A stretch of 64,000 nucleotides of DNA from Rhodamnia argentea. Taxonomy: Eukaryota > Streptophyta > Magnoliopsida > Myrtales > Myrtaceae. The stretch spans positions 4,216,001 to 4,280,000 of the forward strand of contig NC_063150.1 of NCBI RefSeq assembly GCF_020921035.1, written 5' to 3'. The number at the start of each line of letters is the position of its first letter. Position 1 is the stretch's first letter. The notes beneath the pieces are model-generated. The model was not told the origin of the DNA, did no database searches, and was given only the letters and a program-made list of their open reading frames with translations. Shown here piece after piece: positions 27,881 through 42,331 of the stretch. Both the position numbers and the translations under genes were made by a program.

Positions 27881-28950
27881 TCGGAAAAATAATAAAAACC
27901 GAGTCTTTGCGGCTCTTGCACCCGGTCAACGCTCGTGGTCTTTGTTCGCAATCACTCGGCCTGCACTGGTCTCCGTTAGAAACAGGAGAATCCTCCGCTC
28001 CCGTCTCCATTCCCATTTTTGCTTCCTCTGTTTTTCCTCCGTTGATATTCCATCGCGTCTTCTTCATCTTCTTCGGCGTGGAGACCGCCGGAACCAGAGA
28101 GAAAGACGAGCCTCCCCCCTTCGGGTCGGCGACTTTGGTTCTCGAGCTCGCGCTCTCTCCTCTCGCTGCCGCTACCCAGTGACAGGCAGCAGGTTTCGAC
28201 GCTCTGGGTATACTTGTTCCTGCTTCGCCGCTTCGGGAACTGATCGGTACTTTCGGGCGGCGAAGTTGGTGTGTGTTGTGCTTGAACTGTGCGTATTGGC
28301 TGTGTAAATTTGTCGAAATGCGCTAGTTTTCGCCGCTTCTCTGTGTAGATGCCTGTCTCGGTTGATGATCTCTGCAGTTAATGCTCGTGTCCTTGTATGT
28401 CCATTTGTTATGAAACCCATGTACACGTATTTAACAGCATGTGACGAGTGATCGGTAGCTTTTAGCGAATAATTAAGTATACAACTCAAATCTTTCGATT
28501 TCTTGTGTCTTTTCTGTGGTTTTAGTCAATCTGTTTCCGGTGCCCACCAGAATTTTCTTTGTTTCTTTATCCTTTTATGTACCTTCTAGCATTGGGGTCT
28601 TAGCATCAGGGCGTGTATTTTGTCGAATTGATTCCCTTCACTCTCATGGCACCGCCTTTGATCAGTTCGCGGGTGTGGCCTTGATCTTGCTAATACCATG
28701 AAGTTTCCAAAGAAGCATTACTATTGGAGGAATAAAACTGCGAAATCTTAGATTGAAAGAGAAGTTCTGTTACAGAACTTCCTCAGTTTCCTTTACTAAT
28801 CTGGATTTGTTCTGACAGGAAAAATAGATTTGATTTAGTCGACTTACATTCTCCGTCACGTGTTTAGTTTAGTGAAAGATAGTCTGCAAGGTTGCTTTAC
28901 TGCATGTGTATCCTGATTAAATGTTTCCTTCTGCAGATTTACTATGTAAA
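27881..28950 (+). promoter_or_regulatory. Likely promoter and 5' leader of the CNGC gene
   Basis: GC content rises at 27905-28280 with many TCC/CTC stretches, typical of a plant 5' leader. The acceptor 'ctgcag|attt' at 28936/28937 lies 14 bases before the start codon, so at least one intron interrupts the leader. The donor cannot be fixed by eye ('agcag|gtttc' near 28192 is one candidate). The frames of about 90-120 residues here are read as untranslated leader, not genes. Confidence 0.45.
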
Positions 28951-31900
28951 ATGGTCGATAATGAAAGAGATGAAGTACCGATGCTGTTGGAAATGCAACA
29001 CCAATTATCAGATGATCCTAACAGCTCTCGGCTGCAGTCATTTGTATCTAGGACCCGGAGCGCATCAATTTCCATCCCTGCGAGCTCCATGGAGCCACAT
29101 GAAAATATACCTAATCTAGTAGGTTATACTGGACCTTTAAGGAGTGAAAAGAGGACGCCTTTCTCACAAATGAGTGGCCCTTTATACGTCAGTCACGGAC
29201 CTGAAAGGACCTTCAGGCGTAACCATGGTTTGCCTGGAAGCAAGGCAGTGGAGTCACAATATATGCAAGAAAAATTCCCTTCTTTTGGTATAAAGGATCG
29301 CCTCGACTCCACTGATGACCACTATGCTGTCAAAAATGAACATTTACTGAGGTCTGGGCAACTGGGGATGTGCGATGACCCCTACTGTACAACTTGTCCA
29401 TCATATTATAATAAAAGAGCGCAACATACGAGTTTCAAGAGTTCAAGTATATTTGATCCCAAGGTAAATACCATACTTGCAGTGCCTTTTGCTTTGTTTG
29501 ATTAGGTCCCTTGATGCCGAATGCTGGAAATTGTCAGTTTTAACCGTCATTTGTAGAAAATGAGAAATCGCAAGTTTTATCTTCCCACTTTCTGATCACA
29601 TTCACTTCTCGCTTAGCAAATTTTTGTTTTACTATTATATTCTGCGACTACTTAATCTATTTGCTTTTTCATGTTACTGCTGTCATTTCATTTTTGGCTG
29701 AATTTTTTTGCTGTTGTCAGGAACCAGACATTGTTTTTCCTAGTATTAGTTTTCAACAGAGTGTTATTTGTGGCAGTCATATAATCACCATTTTAGCTAC
29801 TTATTCGTGATTTTATTGCTGATTTCTATTCATTTACATGCTCCTACTTGTCATTCTGATGAAACCATCTACTAATGAAACGGATTAACCTTTTTCTTTG
29901 CTCTCTTTTCATTAGATGTCTCCTGTCTAGTTATGAATATGTTAAGGTACATCTATTCTTGCCGATCTCATGCTCTATTTTCTTATTGGCTGGAAATTCA
30001 TAAAGAGCCGTTTGATTTGGCTTAAAACAAAAGCAAAGGCCTAAGATTTCAGATAAGTTGGTTGCAGTATCATGTAGGTGATGACTCTATCTCTAAGATT
30101 GAGCACAACTTTTTATTAGTGTCAGACTTGGCAGTTGTGGTGACGATGATTTCAAGAGGTACAACGACTATCTGAGATTGACTTCACTATCAAAGATGCT
30201 TTCTTTGGAGCACATTTTATATGCATTATGCTATATCTGATAGGAGGATATGTGAATTCACCTCATCTAAGTAAAGATGCTTCTCTGCTTAACTTTTACT
30301 TGCAGTTTCACAATGCTCTTTATGGGGATGCCAAAGGTTGGGCAAGGAGGTTCTTATCTTATGTCAATGCCCACATTCCTGGTGTTATGAATCCTCATGC
30401 TCAAGTTGTCCAGCGGTGGAATAAATTTTTTGTCATTTCTTGCTTGCTGGCTGTCTTTATAGACCCATTATTCTTCTTCTTGCTGTCTGTTCAAAAGGTA
30501 TGGCTCAGTTGCTTATCTTCCTGCTGGCTTACTAGCATTCTCAAGTTCAAATGGCTTAAAAAATATTGGTGGTGGTGTCAATGCAGTTCTTACTATGCTC
30601 TTTTCTTTTTTTCTCGAATTCCTAAATAGTCCCCAAGTGAAGTTGAAATTTTTCCCATTTTTCACACTGCTATAAACCACCTATTTCAGGTTAAATTTTT
30701 TCTCCTGCTTAACAAGTTTTTACTGTCATGTTAATTTTTCAGATATTCTTCACTTTACCGATTAAACTTCTTAATCGTGGTTTGATGCACATGTAGACCT
30801 CCAAACTACAATCCAGTGGTGTAGCCTAGGTTTATCTTTCTCTATAACCTAATTCTTTCATACTTTACTTCTGATTCTCAAAATTTGACCTTGGCACAAT
30901 ATGTTAAATCTCCTTTGGCCAGGGCTGATCTAATCAACCGAATTTATCTCCTCTTTTTCTTTTGTTTTTTCTTTGAATATATTTTCTGGAAGTCATCAAA
31001 CCTGTTTAGGTTGGCATCCCTTTTGCATTTATTGAGTAAATATAATAGCCCAAACCCATTTTAACTACTCTCGAGAAAGTCCTGATCAAACTCATTATCC
31101 ATTTCGTGACTTTCTGCAAAAAAAAGGTCATTATCATATGTCCCCTAAAATTTCTTGTTCATTTGCATTTTGGCTTTTGTGCTTGTACTTTATTGGTCTC
31201 ATAACTTTTCTTTTGCAGATTCAAACAACCATCATATTTGCACACAATTACTTCCCTTCACTGATCCATCCTTAAATGCAGGACAATATGTGTATAATAT
31301 TAAACTGGCACATGACAACAACAATTGTTGCTTTCAGAAGCATGACGGACCTCATATACCTATTGCACATTCTTCTTCAGGTAGGCTGCTTTTCACCAAC
31401 TTATTGGATTGTTTTCTTTACTTATTGGTGATTTTAACAGTATCCTTTTATTCTTTATCTTACTCTTTTCATCCATTATAGATTTTGTTTTTGTTTCCTG
31501 TAACAACTTTTGAATGCTTCAAGGGGAAAACGTGTTTTTCTGAGGATACCTACATGGTGTTATATGAATGTTCTGCGGTTTTCAATTCGAGTACTCAAAA
31601 GTAAATTTTTATTTAACTGTATCCACTTTTGTACTCCATTCAATCAGATACATATTGTATACTTGGACAAAGTGAATTGCAATGCTGTGTGAAAGGTTTG
31701 ACTACATAGCTGATGCATAAGTCCGGCCACAAACTTCTTGTCCCAGTTTCTCAAAAGTTTCTGTACTTGAGCATCATCATTCTAAGAAAAACACAAGTAT
31801 TACCAAGGAACTCACCTTGCAGGCATTCATCTTCTTATGTGTGAAAAAGAGCAGAGAAAAAATGAGACAAGTGGTTCTATCTGTCATGCAGGTTTTTTGG

Positions 31901-34900
31901 ATGGTCGAAATATTTGCTAGAGTTTTTTGCATTCAGAAAAAAAGACTCAATTCTTCAGAGTGGCTGGTTACACTTAACTGTTTTGGACTTCATAAATTCG
32001 GAATTCTCAGGTCCATACTTCCTGAAATAGTAGAGTTGATAGAAACCCTCTGTAGTGGATGACTCTTCTATCAGTGTGATGTCCCTTGATACATTCTTAA
32101 CGGAAACATGGTACTCATTTTCCTTGGAAAAAGATGAGTCAATTGATGTTTAACTTTTGGAAAGGCTTGCTGAACTTTCACTCAAAATAGCTGCATTGGA
32201 GGAGCTTAAGAACAGACTTCTATGAGATAGAAAGTTTTGCCTCTCTCTCATTGTCAGTCGATCTACTATCCAAATTTTAAATTCCATATTCAGCACTTTA
32301 TTTAAGTAATGACCATAAATGTGTCGGGTTGGTATTTGACTTGGTGCTTAACTTCTATTATGCCTTACTTCTTCATGAAGAAACTAAACTAAGGTGCAAT
32401 GCTGTCATATTAGAAGCTTTCAAGGCTGCCTTTTGAGTCCTTGATGATAGGTTTCTTTGGCAATTTCTCGCAGTTTAGGTTGGCTTATGTAGCTCCTGAG
32501 ACTAGAGTGGTTGGTGCTGGAGATTTAGTTGACCATCCAAAAAGAATTGCTCTCAATTATCTGCGAGGATACTTCTTCATAGATCTTTTTGTTGCATTTC
32601 CACTTCCGCAGGTAATTCCTTATTTCTCTGATGCATCAACCTTAATTTGTTTCTGAATTATATTGATTTTTGACATGCTTTGATCCATTTGCGGTCGGCA
32701 GTGTGAAACGAATTTGCATTGGATTAAATGTGCTGTCAAGTCAATTTGCATTACAATTTACAACTTTACTGGCCGATCACTGCAGTGTCATTTGCCTTTA
32801 GAGAATCTAGATGTTATTGCTTCTACTTATTGCGAAGTGATCACATGTTTGTAAATGGATCTATTGTCCGTTTCAATACTCTCTGAGGAGCTCTCCCCAA
32901 GCCTCCACTCAATGTCTTTTTCCAAGACTGACTTGTAATATGTGTTAACATCCTGAATCTATATAACATATAGTGAGGTGATTGACCCTGCCACATCTGG
33001 TGGTGTCAAAGAAATGTTCCGCCGAGTGAAATATAATATCTGCCAGTTTCATCTGTTGGTATGACTTCTCTCTTTTGATAATCAATTACTTGCTCGACTG
33101 TTTGCAGATATTGGTATTGATAGTTTTACCAACATTCAAGGGTTCGTCTGCAGCAAATTATGCAAAGAATCTTTTACGTGCAGGCGTTCTTGTCCAGTAC
33201 ATTCCCAGATTATATCGAGTTCTGCCCTTCCTTGCGGGTCAGTCTCCTACTGGCTTCATTTTTGAGTCGGCATGGGCAAATTTTGTCATCAATCTTCTCA
33301 TGTTTGTGTTAGCTGGCCATGTCGTTGGATCATGCTGGTACCTTCTTGGGCTGCAGGTGGGTCGCATCATATGCTTTTCTCTTCCTAATTTGTTCTTATG
33401 TACTAGAACCCCAGAAAAGTAAGGAAAGTGTGTCAGAACTCTTGCTGAAAGACTCATTACCATCATTATGCCTCTTTGTTTAGTTCTGTTGCCTTTCTGT
33501 TTGATTGTTAGAGTATATCCTTTCTGTAAGATGTTCATTGGGGTTGAACTCGTTCACAACCTGTTTCAGGTTGCGTTATACTTAACAATAAAGCTAAGCC
33601 CATGTCCACGGATTGAGTTCTCTAGTCATGTCATTGTCAAATTTCATAACTTCACTACCTCTTTCAGATGAATCATCCATGTGGTCTTGGAGTGATATAT
33701 GCCATGATACTGGCATCTCATCTCCACATCACGCTGAGGCTGATGCCTCTAGAACCTTTAAAATTCATACGTGTCATGCACTGTACTTAGGAAACACAGT
33801 ATGTCATTTCAAAGCAAAGTTATGACCATACAAGCATGGCCTTACTAATGAGCTAACTTTGAAGTCAAGTTTTTTGATCAAATTTATTCACATAAAGATG
33901 GCATATGAAGATGGTCAACATCCATGGTTGTGGACTGCAAATGATTATGTAGCCACAATGTCTAATCACAAGTTATTTTATGTGATTATACTATACGACC
34001 TGCAGTCCTCATACTATACATCTTCCTTCTTCTTCTAGGATTTTGAATCTAAACACATAAGAATGGGCTCTTCATTTCTATCTTCTGTTTAAATGCTGTT
34101 AAAGTTATTCCAAAAATTAGTTATTGAATGTGAGATTTTTCCAAAGAGCAATCTTTTCTTTGACTAATCTCTCTCTTTTTTTCTCTACATTCTGCCAGAG
34201 GGTTAATCAATGTCTTCGGGCAGCGTGCAAACCAGACCTGTGTAACTTTATGGATTGTGGACATGGAGACAAAATTGCGGAATTCAAGGAAAATAAAACA
34301 TTATGGAATAGCTGGAAAAAAAATCCGAATGCTACTGCTTGTTTCAACACCTCTGGTGGTTTTAAATATGGTATCTATCAAAGCGGTGTTGAGCTTACCC
34401 TACAAGAAAGCGTGGTCACAAGATACGTGTTTTCGTTGTTCTGGGGATTCCAGGTACTTATGCATGTTTCTTATAAGTTTGGCTTATTTCTCATCAGGCT
34501 AAATGATTCACCGTACAATAGCCTAGCAATGCATTCAAAGGAAGAGGCATTTTGCCCTTTTTCATGCTCTTTATCCTTTTCCTCGTAAAATTGCATGGTG
34601 GAGGCTACGTATTGAATTAGGATAAAGCTGTAAATCAATTTGTGCCCTGCCTGAAGGTGGGAGGGCAATGAACAAACCTTGTTCTTGTTTTATTATGATT
34701 TTCCACTCTTGGCAATATCCACTAGAGCAAACACGCTATTGAGCTGCAGCATAATGCCGGTTGATTTCTTGGGATATATGGAATAAGATGCATGGCTTTG
34801 TGCTGGATGAACCCCTGGAACTTTTGATTTTCCATTAATGCAGGTCAAAGCTGCAAATTCAGAGGACTCTCCTATTCATTTTATCACTTGCTTTTTTTTT

Positions 34901-37900
34901 TTTTCCCTTAATAATTCCATTTTAATATCACCATGCTTGAACTCCGGAAAGATTGAGGCAGTAGGGCATATCTTGGTTGTAGGAGTCAGTTGGTTTGCTT
35001 CTGTTGACAATAATAGCACATCAAATGATGAGGACAGAAGAGAAAATCATTGCTTGATATTCTCTTTTTTATTTTTGAGAGAGAGGAATAATAAGTACTA
35101 ACCAGAATAGGGATTGCTTTTGGATATTGTGTGTTAGGAATATCTACCAGCCCATCTTGATTCCATATCCTCTTAATTCAACCTAAACTTGTTGATTATT
35201 TTTCTTCACTATTTCTGTGGTTGCAGTTGCCAAAATGGCCAGCAGAGAAACATTCTTGTGTTGTTATGACATCATGCAATGGATATCCTTTAATTTGAAG
35301 ATACAATCTGTAAATGTTTCTTTCACATTGAACTGATTTTCCATGTCCAATTTTGAAGCAAATAAGTACTCTAGCGGGAAATCAAACTCCAAGCTACTTT
35401 GTCCCGGAAGTCCTGTTTACCATGGGCATTATTGGATTGGGCCTCTTGCTCTTTGCTCTTCTCATTGGAAATATGCAGAACTTCCTCCAGGCTCTTGGAA
35501 GAAGGTGTGATCTCTCACCTTGACAATATTTTTATGTTGACAGATCCGTTCCTTAATCTTTATCGTTGTATTTGTGCAAAATATTCAAATTTATCTGATT
35601 GATACAATGATGACCTTCAAAAAGAATTTATATTGAAGTGTATGCGTGATGGTTTTTATGACTTCCAAGACAAACTGTTTGACAATGCTATCATCTGGGA
35701 TGATGACATTCTTTGTAGATTTCATGTGTGAGTCTTTTGGTGTCGGCTTTCAGATTTCATGCTTTAGTTATGTGAATATTGTCTTAGGCGGTTGTGTTTT
35801 CATCATGGTTTCGTAGCTTATTGGCATGCATGAATATGAGTTATTGGTCTTCTGGTAATTTTCAATCTTAAGTAACACTGAGCTGATGTGGCTCTGATGA
35901 TTCAGACATTATAACAGCAGCGAATGCTTATATAGGTTAGCTTCAAGAATTCATGAGCAGATCTAAGTTTTGCTTTTAAGCTGGTTCGGTTCAAGCATGG
36001 TTAGCTACCAATTGAAATGGAGTTTGCCTGAACATACTTGCGGTGTTTGGACGCTTTATTCTATCTCCACTTATGAAAGGGCAAGCTGATACAATAGTCG
36101 TTGCGATGTGAAGAGCTTTGCTTGGGGAAAGAGAAGGAACATGTATCACCGTGCATCTGCCAATTGTAACCTGTACTGTCACTTGGGAAAAGAGAAGGTC
36201 CACCTAGGCTATGTCTAGTCCTTCAAAAAGTCTTAACATCTCTTGGCACAACATACTGAAATACCATATCAGAAAGCATCCCCAAGGGGACTGATGAACC
36301 TTATTAGTGCTCTGCATGCAAACCTTTCTATGCACCTCTGCTCCCAATTTGTGTCTGTTCTTTTGGCCAATACTGATTAAGAATGTTCATGGTGACCATT
36401 AGTGCACCTTTTTGTTGCTGGACATCTTGGATGTAAACTAACAGCTGACTTTTTATATATTCCCAATCCTCCCAGGAGGTTGGAAATGTCATTGAGGCGT
36501 CGTGATGTTGAGCAATGGATGAGTCACAGACGTTTACCTGAACAGCTAAGAAGGTAAATACGACATTTCTTCCTACATTTCTCATTTACTTCTTCTTCTA
36601 AGTAGAGACATATTAATTGCATTATACAGTACCCTGTTGGCATTTTAGCTGCTTGAATATGGTGGTGAAGATTAATAGCTATGATTCTCAGAAGCAAACA
36701 TGACTTCTTACAACATCTTGCATGGTGGGGTTGACAGAATTAGAGGGTTCTATCCAATTTATACTGAATGATGAGCTGAACGCATCGTGATAAGTGAATT
36801 GAAAATGGTACAGGAAAGAGACCTTTCATCTATGAGATTGTTAGGCTATGGGTTCATTAGAACTTGTATGTGGTGTTTGATATGATGTTGGATTTAAATT
36901 ATCGTCTCTATTGCCTACTCATACATATTATCATTGTTTTTGTGGTTTCTCATATTATTGACCATACTGTAGCTGAGAGGTTTTTTCTTCATTTAGTGGG
37001 TTTACATAGAAGTCTCTAAGCCAAGTTTAAGTCCACATGAGATTTTGCTGTAAATTTGATTCTCTATGAAGTTTGATGCAGGGGTTTAACTGAAGATGTG
37101 TGATGGACAAGCATTAGTTGGTAAAATGAGCTCTAATAGAAGGTGATTTGTTTAAATCAGTAACTCAGGGGCTTAAACTAGGTCGATTTTCGTATTGATG
37201 GTTAATAAATTTGACACTGGGGGTCCACGAGTCATCAGCAAAGAGACTGCACAAGCATACATGTGTCCTCTGCCTGTGTTGTTTTCTTTCTGCAACCTAA
37301 TGCTTACTGTGTCTCTCTGTATGTTACATTCTGGAACTGTTTCCTAGAGAATGTGTTTTCTTTATTTACTGATACATCCGCTACGCTTATCAGTTTCTCG
37401 ATGAATTTCCTGTTGCATCTTGGATAAGTTGCTAGCTTGTAATGTGAGGGGACTGGACATGTTTTTTGTTGTTGCTTGAGCCAGTCATGTGCTAGTGTTA
37501 TATAATGTAGTTCTGAGCATCCAGATATTTTTCCCTAATTGTGGATAAGCATATATATTTAGCAAAACAAAAAAAATAAGCATATAGATATATAGGTTCA
37601 ACATCACCTTTATCCCAAACTAGTTGGGGTCAGTGGTCGATGAACTCAAAATAAATAAAATAAAATATAAGCAAGACCGATTGAGAGAAAAGAAATAATT
37701 ATATAAAAATAAAAATATATAAATATATATAGGGAAAAATGGACTAAAAAGGACAGTCTGGAATATAAGAATTCTGCCCCTCCACAATGTTAATAGCGTT
37801 CCTCCACTCCATCCTAAGACAAACCGTATGCCAATCTATTTCTCACTTCATTAAATCTTATTTTATTACTTTCCCCCGGATAAGTTTCGGCCAACTTCTT

Positions 37901-40819
37901 CCTTTCTTCATGTCATGCTTTCGGTAACAAACTTCTGTTCTTACCGGAGCATCTAGGGATCTTCGAAGAATATGTCTAAACCATCTCAATTTATGTTCTC
38001 TCATCTTTTCGCCACTCGATACTACTCCAATTTTTCGTCGAATATCTTCATTTCTTATCTTATCCATCCTTATATGACTACACATCCACATTAACATCCT
38101 CATTTCCGCTAGTCCCATTTTATGCTCATGTTGCTTTTGTGCTGGCCAACATTCATCTCCGTATAGCATTGCAGGCTTTATCTTTGTTCTATAAAATTTT
38201 CCTTTTAGTCTAAGAGGGATTTTGTGATCACACACAGTAACTCTAATTTACTGCACTATTTCATCCAACCTACTCTGATTCTATGGCTTACATCCTCATC
38301 AATCTCTCCCCCCTTTTGCAATATGAATCCCGGATATCTAAAAGCATCTTTCTTGGGTACCTCCTGTCCGAGCGTATTCACGGATTCTTGATTTCCTTCT
38401 CTTGCCGTGTCGAACTCGCACTTCATGTATTCAATCTTACTTCGACTTAACGTAAATCCTTTAGTCTCCAACATGCTTATCGATAATTCTAATTTAGCGC
38501 CAATCCCAGCTCTGGTCTCATCAGTAGGCACAATATCATCTACAAATAGCATATACCACGGCACCTCATCTTGGATATCTTTTGTTAGCTCATCCATAAC
38601 TAGGACAAAAAGATAAGGACTCAAAGCAAAACCTTAGTGTAAACCTACTATGATTGGAAAATAACTTGATGTGCCCTTACAAGCCTTTACACATGTAGTA
38701 ACACCATCATACATATCCTTGATTGCCTTTACATACTTTGAAGGTACTTTTTTCTTCTCAAGAATCCACCACAGAACCTTTCTTGGAACCCTATCATACG
38801 CCTTCTTGAGATCAGAGGGGTTCATCTCATAAAAATAGCTCTTTTTTACAGCCGGCTCGCTACGCCCGACGTAACCCTCCTCCTTTACTCTAGCTTGGGA
38901 CAGGCTATGTAAACATACATAGGTGGAGTTAGTGAAGAAATGCTGATGTTGATGTTGATATAGATATACAGGTTATATCCAATAGGTGCTCTATGGTGGC
39001 TCCTTTTCAATTGACTGAAAATTCCCTATCATGCAGAAGAGTACGCCAAGCTGAGCGATACAATTGGGCTGCCACTAGAGGAGTCAATGAAGAAATGCTT
39101 CTCGAGAATTTTTCTGAAGATCTCCAGAGAGATATTAGACGCCATCTCTTCAAATTTGTGAAAAGAGTAAGCCCCGGGACTGAATTGAAATGAGTGTGGA
39201 ATTTAGTGCAAGTTTTAAACCCTTAGATATCAGTTCTCTATTTTGTAATTACTTAGGATAAGCAAACTTTGGGGCCAAAGAAATAATTGAAGTTCACTGC
39301 TGTTGTGACTGAAGATGAAAGCCATGTTTTTAACTTAAGCTTCTTCTCTCTTTAAGCATGTGCAGCCATCTGAAACCAAAAGCGACCCCCGCCCGCTATG
39401 CTTCCTTCATAGGTCTTCACTTAGAAGCTATCTACTGATATTCGTAGCATTTGCTCAATCAGCTTACTAAATTATTGGATGATCAGTCTTTAATTTTTAG
39501 GTGATCAAGTACTTAGATGGATACTAAATGGAAATTATGTTAAAGGTCTTATTTGTTGGTTGTTAGTTTCTAATGATAAACATTACCAAGCTTGCATCTA
39601 GATGCACATCACAGAGACAGCTCAATGTGGAAAATACAAAAGAACAACATGGTTAAGATTTCTATGGCTTGTCTCTACATCCACAAAGACTGCCACTTCC
39701 GAGAATAAGCTCTAATCCTTTGGAAAATGGATTTTTTCAAACACAACATGACTGGGGACGGTTCTGCCGGGTCCAGCCAATAATTACCATCTCTGCAAAG
39801 AGAAGTGTAGAACTCGAGATCTCTGAAATATTTGAGGGAAAAAAAATAAAACTGTTGAAGCAACCTGGGATTCCAGACATCAAAAATTTGGCTACCATGA
39901 TAAGCCTGGACTAAGTTTCACCTCAAGACGTGTCAATATCTGTTGTATTATGTTGCAGGTGCGGATATTCGCAGTAATGGAGGATCACATCACAGATGCT
40001 ATTTGTGAGAAGCTAAGGCAAAAAACATACATCAAAGGAAGCAAGATCCTGCACCCTGGCGTTCTTGTTGAAAAGTTGATTTTCATTGTCCGCGGGAAAA
40101 TTGAGAGCGGAGGGGAAGACGGGGTTACAAGTTTATGTGAAGGAGATATATGCGGGGAAGAGCTTCTAGCTTGGTGCCTTGAGAGTTCTTCTATATGCAA
40201 AGGTACAAATTGCAGTCTTTCTTGAAAATCTTTAATTATTGAATGACTGGACATATGAAGAGCATTTCAAAATCTGTGATATTGAAGATGGACGTAAGAT
40301 AAGACCGCCTGGAAACCGGTTGCTGAGCAACAGGACTGTGACGTGTGTGACGAATGTTGAAGCCTTTGCACTACGAGCAGAAGACCTTGAAGAAGTCACC
40401 AGACTATTTGCAAGATTCCTGCGCAAGCCAAAAGTTCAAGGAGCCATAAGGTTCTCGCTCTTTCTTAAAAGATGATTTAGCACTACTATATATTGGCAAA
40501 TCAAGCATATCGTTAATCGGCAAAAAAATAGAAACTAAGTTAACTGTTTTGGATTCTCTCTGTTTCCTGTGTACATTCTCTTTTTGAACCTAAAGGCAGG
40601 AACAGCTATACTTGGTCCCAGACTTTGTGATTTGCTCCTACATGGACGGCATAGACAATTGTTTGCATTGTGCAATCGTGACAAAAATTGCCTGGTTGCA
40701 GGTATGTATCGCCATACTGGAGAGGACTTGCGGCAACTCGCATTCAAGTCGCTTGGAGATACAGGAAGAAACGACTAAGTCGTGCCGACACTTCCCAGTC
40801 AGAGCATCCTTCACATTAG
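28951..40819 (+). CDS. CNGC20: Cyclic-nucleotide-gated ion channel, CNGC19/CNGC20 type (group IVa)
   Basis: Plasma-membrane cation (calcium) channel gated by cyclic nucleotides and calmodulin; Arabidopsis CNGC19/20 act in immunity and cell-death control. Twelve coding exons: 28951-29463, 30306-30497, 31282-31380, 32474-32611, 33108-33356, 34199-34453, 35359-35504, 36476-36553, 39037-39166, 39959-40202, 40288-40450, 40702-40819; 2325 nt, 774 residues. The long N-terminus ends with the family signature [21 protein letters not shown]'s region (about 132-152). S1-S6 follow from about 200. The pore loop has [12 protein letters not shown] (GNQ filter). Next come the C-linker ([15 protein letters not shown]), the cyclic-nucleotide domain ([10 protein letters not shown]...VRGKIES...GDICGEELL) and an IQ motif ([14 protein letters not shown]). 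All phases close. Introns are large; the one at 36554-39036 holds a LINE. CNGC19 versus CNGC20 cannot be decided here. Confidence 0.93.
37599..38957 (-). mobile_element. Truncated LINE (non-LTR retrotransposon) with mutated reverse transcriptase
   Basis: On the minus strand, frames at 38825-38256 encode reverse-transcriptase blocks: [15 protein letters not shown], then [23 protein letters not shown] sequence and the catalytic MLFVDDIV, then [16 protein letters not shown] stop (TAA, 38634-38636) stands where relatives read CAA in 'LHQG'. A frameshift at about 38240-38258 precedes the tail piece ([20 protein letters not shown], and [20 protein letters not shown]). The 3' end carries GACCCCAACTAGTTTGGGAT, typical of plant elements of this kind. 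It is flanked by a 17-base duplication with one mismatch (37582-37598 and 38958-38974). No endonuclease domain is left. It lies in a CNGC intron, antisense to it. Confidence 0.88.
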
Positions 40820-42331
40820 CAAAGTATATTGATGGCATACACTACATTCGTCCGCTCTCTGTATTTATATTAGGTTCCAGTCACATAGTGACTGCAAACT
40901 ATAATAGAGGACATGTTGTAAGCGCATAACGATATAGGCATGCAATGTAAATTGCTATAACGGATCGGTAGATTCTTCTACACAAATGATATACAAGGGA
41001 TCAGATGACAATTGCTTTGTTGGAGCGTCGAGCACATAAGGGACCACGGCTGTGCTTAATACGACCACAGTGAATTGGAGATCGGAAATTGGGATGACAA
41101 ACTACAACAAATGCGGTCACTACTCAATATTGCAGTCTTTTGTTCGTTACCGTAGATTCCTTCGGACCAGATGAGAAGGTAAAGAGTTGATATTAACATG
41201 AGAAAGGACTTTGTCGATAACAGAGTAGAGGGCCTCACCCTTCTGTTATTATGTCAGAAATCCATTGAAATGTTAGAAAGGTCTGAAATGTGAAGTCATT
41301 TGCTCTGTTGAAGCATCCAGTCACAGGTTGCTTCTATGTGTTTTAATGAGGCAACGTCTGGTTAGGATGTCTTGAACCATATAAAAGAGCACCAGACGCC
41401 CAATTACTCCAAAATGCATTAGTTTTGCCATTGTTTTCTTCATCCGTCTACGGGAATGTGTTGAGAAGAGCTGATAAAGAGCATAGAGTACACTGAAGGG
41501 GGATGGGGAGTGAATGTTAGCTCATGGCCGTGATTTGGGAAAAGGTCAGAAAACACAGGAGAGCTCATACTCCATATAGAAGAAGACCAAAATGACATTC
41601 TCATCTCATGCAAATACAATCTATTGTTCGCTTGCATGCACCACTGACCTATTCAGTTGTACAGTATCATGTGCACTGAAAATGATGACCATTGTCAAAG
41701 AGCATTCATAAAATAGCAGAAAGAATTGGGCACCTTTCACTCTACAATTTCTCCATCCGTTTCTCAAGTCACTGAGTGATATTTTGCCTTGCTCGTCACT
41801 CGAGATGAAAAATCCCGGATTTGGAAAAATTATAACTTTGTTAGTTCATCTTTTCATTCGAGTTATTTATTGTTAAAGTTTTTCTTTTGAGGGGTCTGTC
41901 CTATCATTTATTGTTAAAGTTATAGGGTACTCTAGTGTCTATTCCGGTTTCTCACATGAATAAGGAGACGCCATTGTTGAGTTTTGTTAAAGAGAGGTAG
42001 GCTTTGTCAAAATGGGTCATAAGTCCATTTCTTAATGCATATAAGAATGGTTGAGTTGTTATATGGGTTGGTTATATTTAATAAATGAGTCTAGACATAA
42101 TAGGAGTGTTAAATGAGTCATAAATGGGTAGTATATATGTCATAAATGGGTTTACAACATATTTAGGCTCAACACACCTATATAACTCTCTCTTCGTTCT
42201 CTCTCGCTCTCACTTGATCTCGCCCTCACTCACTTTACATTCTCACCTCAGTTGGGCATGAGTTTTCCTAGATATGGTTAAATATGAAAGTATTTTATGA
42301 ATATGAGTCAAATCGGGTTATGGGTTGGTAT

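Noticed and set aside
27907-28307. Overlapping frames of 91 and 121 residues
   Set aside because: Position and composition fit the 5' leader of the CNGC gene; no family match.
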